Translations under genes and position numbers: made by a program
Origin: Rhodanobacteraceae bacterium
GTDB lineage: Bacteria; Pseudomonadota; Gammaproteobacteria; Xanthomonadales; SZUA-5
Assembly: GCA_024234055.1 (NCBI GenBank)
Contig: JACKOW010000001.1
Location: 412,001-476,000, forward strand
Direction of reading: 5' to 3'
Length of the DNA stretch: 64,000 nt
The notes under the pieces: model-generated
The model's input: only the letters and a program-made list of their open reading frames with translations
Told to the model about the DNA's origin: nothing
The model's database searches: none
In this document: positions 43,647 to 50,948 of the stretch, in pieces
Numbering within the stretch: position 1 is the first letter of the stretch
How the letters are laid out: the number at the start of each line of letters is the position of its first letter

Positions 43647-44720
43647 ATGCGTGACCTCCTCAAGCTGGGCTTCGTCGTAGGCGTGATGACCCTCATCGCG
43701 ATGATCGTCGCGCCGATCGTGGAACGAGAGCATGAGGAAGCAAACATTGCCGCTCAGGCGGCTCAGGCGGCACAGGAGGCGGCCGAGCAAGCCTATCTCC
43801 AGCCCTTCCAGGCGGTCTTCGCCAGCGGCGACTGGCAGCAGATTCTGAGGCATTGCCTCAACGCCGCGGACGCAGGCTTCAGCTACTACCATCCCCCGCA
43901 GGCGCTGGCGATCAGCCCGGATCGCCTGGATGTCTATGTCTACGAGGGCGCCAGCGTGGACAGCCTGCTGCGCGTGAGTTGCTCGGATCAGGGTCTGAAC
44001 CAGACGCGCATTGAGCATCCACTGAAACAGCTGCTGGCTGTGGAAGCAGACGATCGCGAACGCAGTGCTCCTGATCTATCGGGCGAAATGAACAGGCTGC
44101 TGCGGACGCTGCCGATGCCGGTCGCGAGTATCGAACTGCTGCGCAAGCCTGACGACGACACGATCGTCAGCAGGATCATCCGCCGAAACGACCAGGGCTG
44201 GCAGATCCAGACCGAACCGGCCGATGCGCCGGCATTTGCGCGCTTGTCGACCAGCGACAGCCTGCTCGCCGGACAGGCCGAACTGGGCGCGTCGAACGCG
44301 CCCCTGCCCACTGTGGCGCAGGAGTATCCGCGGCGCCGCTGGGCCGCCGCGAGCACCGAGGCTTTCGACTTTCTGGATCAAGCATTGCCGGCGGCGATCA
44401 AGGCTCGAATCGCCGGACTGCAGATCGACGATGACAAGCTCAACCTCGTGGTCGCCGGGCCGGTGCCGGGATTTTCCTTCGCCTACGCCTCCATCGAATA
44501 CGACGCCTGGGGCAGCGCCACGACCTGGCTCTATCCCTACGACTCGCCGCCGTCCTTCGGTTGTGCGACCGGCATTCCCCTGGCCGAGGTGCGCCAGCGA
44601 TTCGATCAGGCCTGTGCGGCGCGGTCTGGCTGCGGGCCTGACGGACACTTCTCCATTGCTTTCTATTCCTGTGCAGGCGGGGACGATCGACCGGGCTATT
44701 GGCAACTGCATTTGCAGTAG
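43647..44720 (+). CDS. Unknown protein with N-terminal membrane anchor
   Basis: A 357-residue protein. One membrane helix (about 5-23) is followed by an Ala/Glu-rich coiled segment (EREHEEANIAAQAAQAAQEAAEQA) and a periplasmic domain rich in charged residues and cysteines (CLNAADAG, RVSCSDQG, FGCATG, QACAARSGCGPDG, FYSCAGG). The paired spacing of the cysteines suggests disulphides, consistent with a periplasmic location. I recognise no domain. The start ATG at 43647 has AGGAATT upstream; the longer open frame reaches back through a palindromic repeat and is rejected. It may be cotranscribed with prmC, 151 bases upstream, but the repeat lies between them. Confidence 0.75.
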   Translation: MRDLLKLGFVVGVMTLIAMIVAPIVEREHEEANIAAQAAQAAQEAAEQAYLQPFQAVFASGDWQQILRHCLNAADAGFSYYHPPQALAISPDRLDVYVYEGASVDSLLRVSCSDQGLNQTRIEHPLKQLLAVEADDRERSAPDLSGEMNRLLRTLPMPVASIELLRKPDDDTIVSRIIRRNDQGWQIQTEPADAPAFARLSTSDSLLAGQAELGASNAPLPTVAQEYPRRRWAAASTEAFDFLDQALPAAIKARIAGLQIDDDKLNLVVAGPVPGFSFAYASIEYDAWGSATTWLYPYDSPPSFGCATGIPLAEVRQRFDQACAARSGCGPDGHFSIAFYSCAGGDDRPGYWQLHLQ

Positions 44721-45142
44721 AGGGGCAGGGGCGCGCGTTCGATTCGGCTGGCGACCTCGCGGCGCCCGGCAGCCCAGGTCGCGGCCGCCGGCGCGAGCGA
44801 TCCTGGTGCACATCCCGATCCGCCGCGCGCCGGAGCCGTGCTCCCTCACAACGACTTGCGATGTGCTCAGCGCCAGGGGTTGTTGAAGGTCCAGACAAGT
44901 CTGGACCTGCCAAAGCCAGCACAGCCAACCCAGGTGGCTCTCCATGAACCCATATCCCAAGTTGTTGATTTGCCCTTGTAGGTCACGTTGCTCGCGTAGC
45001 GAGCTACGTGACGCAAATGGATGTCACGTAGTCCGCTGACGCGGACAACATGACCTACGACGGCGGGTTCATGGGCCGTGGGCAGTTTCAGGCCAACCCA
45101 GGTGGCTCGCAATGACGCCTTTGCCCGACTTGGTCCCCGGCC
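44721..45142. other. Repeat-rich intergenic region
   Basis: This 422-bp gap between convergent genes holds a mosaic repeat copy (CAGGTGGCTCTCCATGAACC at about 44930, related to 1549 and 1843, and a second partial copy at about 45098) and, between them, two hairpin-forming modules around GTAGGTCACGTTG and GTCACGTAGTCCGC. The latter recurs at 60131-60168. No gene is visible; the left 200 bases are unremarkable. Confidence 0.65.
44983..45062. repeat. Paired palindromes of a GTAGGTCACGTTG-type repeat
   Basis: TTGTAGGTCACGTTGCTCGC followed by GTAGCGAGCTACGTGAC, then, after ten bases, GTCACGTAGTCCGCTGACGC followed by GGACAACATGACCTACGA. The two units are in inverted orientation and could form one large hairpin. 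A single related copy lies at 60131-60168. Confidence 0.65.
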
Positions 45143-46570
45143 TCAGTCTTCCTTGTCAGCGGCATTCAGTTGCCCATACAGCCGCCAGCTCATGAAACCG
45201 AGCAGGATCACCCCGAAACCGAGCACGCTCCAGAGGAGGAAACGTCGCCAGCGTGTCGGATTGAGCGCCTCCTGGCCGTCGCTGGCGGGTGCTTCCAGGA
45301 CCAGCGCGGCGGTCATCGGCGGGCCAGGCCTGGCGCGCTCCAGTTGCTCGATTTCGGTGGCGTTGTAGCCGGGGGCGACCTGCGCCATCGGCGATGGGCC
45401 TCCGCTCCATCGGCGATGGATCTCGGGTGCGGCGCCCACCGCCAACAGGAAGTCCTGGCCCTGCGCGTTGAACACCAGCGTCTGCGGCTGCCATTCCAGC
45501 ACCAGCTTCGGTGCGGCGTGTCCGGGGGTATGTGGGCGCAGGATCCACTCCGGGCCGGACATCGGGGCGATGCTGATGCGCCCGGATCGGCGCTCGCGTC
45601 CGTTCTGATTGAGACGGTAGAAGGTGCTCTCCACCCGGGTCTGCAGCCACCAGCGCGGCTGCCGCTGCCCCTGGTCGCGGTAGAAGCCGATCGACACCGG
45701 CAGCACGGTGTTGGGCTCAGGTAGCACCAGGCCGAGCGCGGTGGCGACGATGGCCGGGCTGGCGGCGTAGCTGAAATCGCCCTCGACCTTGGCGGGTATG
45801 CCTTCGATCTCAAGCTCCAGCGTCGGGTCCAGGGTGATCGTGGAACTGCGCCAACGGGCGCGGATGGCAGCGAAATTGATGGGTTCGCCGTCGGTCCATC
45901 GCAGCTTCAGATAGCGGCCGTTACCCACAGGCACGTCGATGCCGTCGCTGATCAGCCGCTGTGAGGCATCCACCGAACTGATCCAGTCGACACTGCCATT
46001 GGCAATGCCGTCCCAGAGCTTCAGATCATCGCTGCGCTCGATGGCGAGGCGGGCGCGATAATCCGGGGCCGATTCCGGCAGCTCGAAGCGCAGGCTCTCC
46101 AGCACCTCTCCGCGCTCGCTGGCACCCAGGTCGACGATCAGCGCGCTCAGCTTCGCGCCGCTGGCGACGACACCGGCCTTGCTGGTCACCGAGACCACCG
46201 CGCCATCGGCGCCAGTCCGCAGCTCCAGTTGCAGATCGCCGTTGCCGCCGCTGATGGGCGCGTTCTGGTAGATCGGGAACAGACGGGTGCCGGATTCGCG
46301 CGCCTGCGTGCGTGTGCGGTAGCTGGGCCGATAGAGCGCGTACGGCAGCAGTTGTCCGGCCCCGTTGTAGACCCGCAGGTCGGCCAGTTCCGGACTGCGT
46401 GAGTATTGGTACACCGTCAACGGCAGCTGCAACTGGACCACGCCGTTGTCGCCGCTGACCGCGAGTGGCAAGCGCAGCGCGAACTCGTCCGGCGTCGGCG
46501 CATGCACGGGCAGCGGCTGGGCGGACGCCAGCACAGGCAGGAACAGTGCAAGCCAGCTCAGCGCTCTCAT
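45143..46570 (-). CDS. DUF3999 family protein
   Basis: A 475-residue exported, membrane-anchored protein. The signal peptide (1-18, ending VLASAQ) is followed by a long beta-rich periplasmic part and one C-terminal membrane helix (about 440-460, LLWSVLGFGVILLGFMSW). The family is defined by its own conservation and its role is unknown; it is nearly always next to a DUF2339 protein, as here, which suggests a common complex. The start at 46570 has CGGAGAT upstream; a longer start at 46651 is rejected because it lies in a repeat element. Between it and the DUF2339 gene is a 180-bp repeat element. Confidence 0.88.
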   Translation of the reverse strand: MRALSWLALFLPVLASAQPLPVHAPTPDEFALRLPLAVSGDNGVVQLQLPLTVYQYSRSPELADLRVYNGAGQLLPYALYRPSYRTRTQARESGTRLFPIYQNAPISGGNGDLQLELRTGADGAVVSVTSKAGVVASGAKLSALIVDLGASERGEVLESLRFELPESAPDYRARLAIERSDDLKLWDGIANGSVDWISSVDASQRLISDGIDVPVGNGRYLKLRWTDGEPINFAAIRARWRSSTITLDPTLELEIEGIPAKVEGDFSYAASPAIVATALGLVLPEPNTVLPVSIGFYRDQGQRQPRWWLQTRVESTFYRLNQNGRERRSGRISIAPMSGPEWILRPHTPGHAAPKLVLEWQPQTLVFNAQGQDFLLAVGAAPEIHRRWSGGPSPMAQVAPGYNATEIEQLERARPGPPMTAALVLEAPASDGQEALNPTRWRRFLLWSVLGFGVILLGFMSWRLYGQLNAADKED

Positions 46571-46600
46571 CGGAAATCTCCGTAGTTCATGCACTCCGGT

Positions 46601-46780
46601 CTCACCAAACATGTCGTGACCCATTGATGTATCCAACCAAAAAAGGGGCAAGGGGCAGGGGGCAGGGGGAGGGGCTCAACCTCGACGCATGATCTGACCG
46701 TGCCGCGACGTGGGTCCCCTGCCCCCTGCCCCCCGCCCCCTGTTTGATGCGCGAACAAGCGCACCGCCAGGGGCGAGCCG
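46601..46780. repeat. Inverted heptamer-array element, GGGGCAG type, copy A
   Basis: An outer flank CTCACCAAACATG is followed by a G-rich array (46645-46674, units GGGGCAA, GGGGCAG, GGGGCAG, GGGGAG), a core (CAACCTCGACGCATGATC then TGACCGTGCCGCGACG), the complementary C-rich array (46716-46740) and an outer flank GTTTGATGCGCGAACAAGCG. The same layout occurs at 63762-63927 and, reversed, at 59942-60098. Each arm meets the four-G-run pattern for a G-quadruplex, one on each strand. No protein is encoded. Confidence 0.85.
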
Positions 46781-46796
46781 GGCTAGGAATGGTTGA

Positions 46797-49700
46797 TCAA
46801 GGGTCATCGGCATCCTTCGCGGCTTCTCGCGGCAGCGGCGCCAGATAGCCGATCAGCAGCATCAAGCCGCCCACGCCCATGAAGGAGACGATCCGGGCGA
46901 CGCTGCCGACGTTGCGCAGGTCGATCAGGAACAGCTTGCCGACGACCACGCCGAGCAGTACGGCGCCGACCATCCACAAGGGCTTGGACAGCTTGCGTAC
47001 GGCGAAGCGCATCAATCCGAAAGCACACAGCGTCCACACCAGCGACAGCATGGCCTGGACGAACTGCGACTGGTACAGCGGGTCGAAGCGATAGGGCAGG
47101 CCCAGATATTGCGCCGCCGTGCGTAGCAGCATCAGATTGAGCCAGCCGAAGGCCAGTGCCATTGCAGTGCGGGTGATGTCGCGGCGGCGCTCGTCGTCAA
47201 TCTGATGGCGGTACATGCGCCACAGATCGGCCCACAGCAGGGCGACGAAGCCGGTGGTCAGATCCAGCGGATTGAGGACGGGCAGGTAGGGCAGGGGCTG
47301 CATGCTGCCGTCCTGACGCAGATTCCAGTAGATCGCCAGCAGCGTGGCCCAGAAGGCAGCGATCGGAATGACCACCTCGCCGTACCATGAGCCGAGCGGA
47401 CGCAGGGGCCAGCCCAGAGTGCGCACCTGCCGCAGCCCCACGAACAGCACGCCCAGCGATACCCAGGCCGCCAGGTAGTCGGGCCACATGCCGGCGACCA
47501 CCCATTCGGCGTCTTCCAGGCTCACATCAGCCGCGGGCGCGGCCAGCCAGGGCATCAGATTCAGCGACACCGTCGGCGGCAGCATCAGCCAGGGGGCAAT
47601 GACCCGACCAAAATGCAGCCACTTGAGCGTGCGTTCCCCGAGGGGCTGAGTGCGCTGCCACAGGCGTGCGCTGACGGCGATGGCCGCCCAGGTCAGCAGC
47701 AGCGCTGCCACGGTACCGAGCGTCGGCAGCTGGGCGCGCTGATAGAGCCCGGCGAGTACGGCCAGACTGGCCAGTGCCTGCATTGCGGCGGCCGGGGCGG
47801 CGAGCCAGCGCAATGCGCTGAAACCGGTACTCAGCATCAGCTGCAGCGCCAGCAGCGCTGCGGCGCAGGTCCACAACAGACGCAGATCGGCGTAGCTCAG
47901 CCAGGCCAGGGGATGCTGGCTGCTGGCGCCCAGCGCGGACAAGGCCTGGGTGCTGGCCACGGCCAATCCGTCCACCAGCAGGAGCTGAACGGCCAAGGTC
48001 AGCCCGATCAGCCAGATGGCGATCGCGCTGCTGCGTTGCGCTGGACTCAGGTTTGGATGACGGCGCTCGTCGCGCACGCGCCGCAAGGCGATCCAGCACA
48101 GGGCCATGAAGATCAGCGTACCGAGCAGCGGTCCGCCCAGCCAGGCCTTCAGCACGTCGGCCAGCCCACCGTCTCCGGGCAAGTCACTCGCCCATGAGAA
48201 ATCGAGCAGGTGCTCGATCGGCAGACTCGGTGACACCTGAATCATGAAGGCCCACAGCGCGGCAGCGGTGAGGGTGGGCCAGATCAGGCGCAGCACGCTG
48301 TCGCGTTGCGGGAAAGCATGGCGCTGAGCCAGCGCCATCGCGCCCCAGGCCGACAACGCCAGACCCACGCTGTAGCCGGCCCAGAAGGGAATGCGATACC
48401 AGAGTGCCGTTTCGCCAGCGGCGGGCGTGGTCAGCCAGGCCAGTGCATGGGCTGCACCATGCAATCCGAATCCGCACCACCAGAACAGGGCCAACAGGAA
48501 CCACAGGGAGGTAGCGCGCAGGGCGCTGCTGGCGTCCAGCACCTCGGCCTCCAGTTCCCGCACCTGACGTTTGAAGGCAAAGGCCGACACCAGCGCACCG
48601 CCGCCGAGCAGCGCGCCGCCCAGCAGGGCGCTGTTGGCCAGCACCGCGCCAAAGCTGGTTTCGGCGTAGGCGCCGATGTTGCGCCACTCCATGTAGCGGG
48701 CCATCAGCGACAGGAAGGTCAGCCCGGCCACCGCGGTTACCGCGCCGGCGAGCAGGTTCGGTACCCGCCATACGGCGCGCTTGCCCAGCCACTGCAAGCC
48801 GAAGACCAGGGCAATGGCGGTCAGAACGAACAGGCTGGCGCGATGCACGCCATGCACGCGCAGCCAGACTTCCACCCACAGGCCAGCCAGCAGCCAGACC
48901 ACGGCGATGCTGATGAAGGCGCTGGCATAGGCGCCAAAGCGCGTGCGCACGCTGTGTTCATCATCCGTCGCCTGAGCGCCGTGGCTGCGGAAGACCAAGG
49001 CCAGAAACACACCCGTGGCACCGAGCAGGATGAAGCCCAGACTGATGTGATCGGCCAGCGCCTGGATCGGATCGAGCCCGGTCAGGGCGCGGATGAAGGC
49101 CGCCCAGCTCAGGAACTGCACGAGCATGCCGAAGCGCCAGACCAGTTGCTGGCGCTGCTTCAAGCCGACCCAGATCACGCCGGCACCTTCCAGCGCCCAG
49201 GCGGCGGAGGTCCAGCGTCCATCAAAGGCCAGCGGAATCGCGAGCGTGCCGAAGACCATCGCCAGCGCAAAGAAGCACTCCACCAGCAGGCGCAGATGGC
49301 CCCGGCGCCAGCGCCACAGCGTCGATGCCAGTGCCGCATACAACAGGCCGAAGCAGAGCGCCGACAGCGCGCTGCCGAACTCCATGTCCTTGACCAGACC
49401 ATATTGCAGCGCCATGGCCACGGTGGGCACGCCGAAGACCAGCGTGGCATCGACATAGAGCTTGAGTTGTGTGGACTGGCGCCAGGCGTAGAGCACGGCG
49501 ATGGCCACGTAGAACAACACGAACAGAATCAGGAAGAACTGGGCGCTGGCGTAGTGCTCAGGCTCGTAGCGCTGTACGCCCCAGGCGGTGCCGATGATGA
49601 AGGTGAACAGGAAGCCGAGCAGATTCAGCGAGCGCCAGGAGCGTTGCCAGGCGATGGCCAGGATGCCGGCGTTCAGCAACGCGTAGTAGCTGAACAGGGC

Positions 49701-50858
49701 AACGTGGCTGCCGCCGCCGCTGGAGGTCAGGATCGGCACCGCAAACCCGCCGACGATACCGAACACCGCCAGCCACAGCGCGTTCTGCAGCACTGCCAGA
49801 ATGCAGGTGAAGGCCACCAGCACCAGCAGCAGGCCGAAGGTCGGTCCGGAGGGCAGCAGATGGTAGATCTTGAAGGCGCCGAAGGTGACCAGCATCAGCG
49901 TCGCCAGGGCCGCGCCCTGGGTGGGCAGGGCAATTCCCGGCCTGGTGCTGCGGATATGCCAGCCCCAGCCGAGCAGGGCGATGGCGCCTGCGGCGATGCC
50001 CGCCAGTCGCAGCTCGATCGGCACGGTGACATAACTGGAGGCGAGGCGCAGCAGGAAGGCCACGCCGATGAACAGGATCATCAGGCCGATCTTGGCCACC
50101 AGATTGCCGCCGAACAGCCAGCCTCTGGCCTGGCGCAGCCACAGAGAGATCGGGGTATCGACGTTCCTCGGCGGGCGCGGGCTGCGCGGTGGCGACGACC
50201 TTGGCTGCTCTTGCGCTGGTGGCGGTGCGGCAACCCCTGGCGGCTTGGGCTTCCACACTCGCGGTTTGTCCGCTGGCGCAGCCGTCGTCGCCTCTGCTGA
50301 TGGCGTTTCGGTCCAGGCCGAGCGCGGCGGTGCGGGTGGCTCCTCGGCCGGCGGACTCTCCATCGGCTGCAGATCCCAGCGCTGATGCGTGCGGTCGGCC
50401 GGGACGGCCGGCGCCTCAGGCGCGGCGGTGCTGGCTTGTGCCGGCTCGGCAGGTGTGACTGGCGGCGCGGCGTTCGCCGGGGCCGGCACGGAGAATTCAT
50501 CCGGATCAAACCGGAACTCCCCCGGGGCGCTGCGCTGGGGCGTCTGTGGAGTACGTGCCGCCTGGGCGAGGTCGCGATCAGGCACCGTGGGTATCGGGGG
50601 CGCAGCTGCTTCCGGCTCGACCTCAGCCTCGGCCGCCGTGGCTCCCGCAGCCTTCACCCGCGCCTGCAGCAGCAGATGTTGCTTGCGCAGATCGCCCAGT
50701 TGTTCTGACAGGCGACGCAGCTCCGTGGCCTGGCTCTCGGCCAGTTTTTCCGCCTGCGCGGCGCGGGCGCTGGCGCGGTTGGCTATCGCCCAGGCCAGGC
50801 CTGGCGCAATCAGCAGGTACAGCAACAGCAGGACCGCCAACAGGCCGAGCAATTCCAT
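46797..50858 (-). CDS. DUF2339 family large polytopic membrane protein
   Basis: A 1353-residue protein with an N-terminal anchor (about 3-24), a coiled coil (about 30-70), a Pro/Ala-rich linker (about 75-240) and then roughly 30 membrane helices that fill the rest. The first conserved helices start at NLVAKIGLMILFIGVAFLLR near 255. DUF2339 proteins have no proven function; the many helices and the partner DUF3999 suggest an envelope-linked transport or assembly role, which is only a guess. It is transcribed upstream of the DUF3999 gene. Length is at the high end for the family, mostly because of the linker. Confidence 0.9.
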   Translation of the reverse strand: MELLGLLAVLLLLYLLIAPGLAWAIANRASARAAQAEKLAESQATELRRLSEQLGDLRKQHLLLQARVKAAGATAAEAEVEPEAAAPPIPTVPDRDLAQAARTPQTPQRSAPGEFRFDPDEFSVPAPANAAPPVTPAEPAQASTAAPEAPAVPADRTHQRWDLQPMESPPAEEPPAPPRSAWTETPSAEATTAAPADKPRVWKPKPPGVAAPPPAQEQPRSSPPRSPRPPRNVDTPISLWLRQARGWLFGGNLVAKIGLMILFIGVAFLLRLASSYVTVPIELRLAGIAAGAIALLGWGWHIRSTRPGIALPTQGAALATLMLVTFGAFKIYHLLPSGPTFGLLLVLVAFTCILAVLQNALWLAVFGIVGGFAVPILTSSGGGSHVALFSYYALLNAGILAIAWQRSWRSLNLLGFLFTFIIGTAWGVQRYEPEHYASAQFFLILFVLFYVAIAVLYAWRQSTQLKLYVDATLVFGVPTVAMALQYGLVKDMEFGSALSALCFGLLYAALASTLWRWRRGHLRLLVECFFALAMVFGTLAIPLAFDGRWTSAAWALEGAGVIWVGLKQRQQLVWRFGMLVQFLSWAAFIRALTGLDPIQALADHISLGFILLGATGVFLALVFRSHGAQATDDEHSVRTRFGAYASAFISIAVVWLLAGLWVEVWLRVHGVHRASLFVLTAIALVFGLQWLGKRAVWRVPNLLAGAVTAVAGLTFLSLMARYMEWRNIGAYAETSFGAVLANSALLGGALLGGGALVSAFAFKRQVRELEAEVLDASSALRATSLWFLLALFWWCGFGLHGAAHALAWLTTPAAGETALWYRIPFWAGYSVGLALSAWGAMALAQRHAFPQRDSVLRLIWPTLTAAALWAFMIQVSPSLPIEHLLDFSWASDLPGDGGLADVLKAWLGGPLLGTLIFMALCWIALRRVRDERRHPNLSPAQRSSAIAIWLIGLTLAVQLLLVDGLAVASTQALSALGASSQHPLAWLSYADLRLLWTCAAALLALQLMLSTGFSALRWLAAPAAAMQALASLAVLAGLYQRAQLPTLGTVAALLLTWAAIAVSARLWQRTQPLGERTLKWLHFGRVIAPWLMLPPTVSLNLMPWLAAPAADVSLEDAEWVVAGMWPDYLAAWVSLGVLFVGLRQVRTLGWPLRPLGSWYGEVVIPIAAFWATLLAIYWNLRQDGSMQPLPYLPVLNPLDLTTGFVALLWADLWRMYRHQIDDERRRDITRTAMALAFGWLNLMLLRTAAQYLGLPYRFDPLYQSQFVQAMLSLVWTLCAFGLMRFAVRKLSKPLWMVGAVLLGVVVGKLFLIDLRNVGSVARIVSFMGVGGLMLLIGYLAPLPREAAKDADDP

Positions 50859-50948
50859 GGGATGCCGATGCGAAACCCTTGTGAACGATCATGCTAGCAG
50901 CAGCAACCAGCTCCCGGTGACTACCGTCGACGCAGTTGCTGCGCGCCT

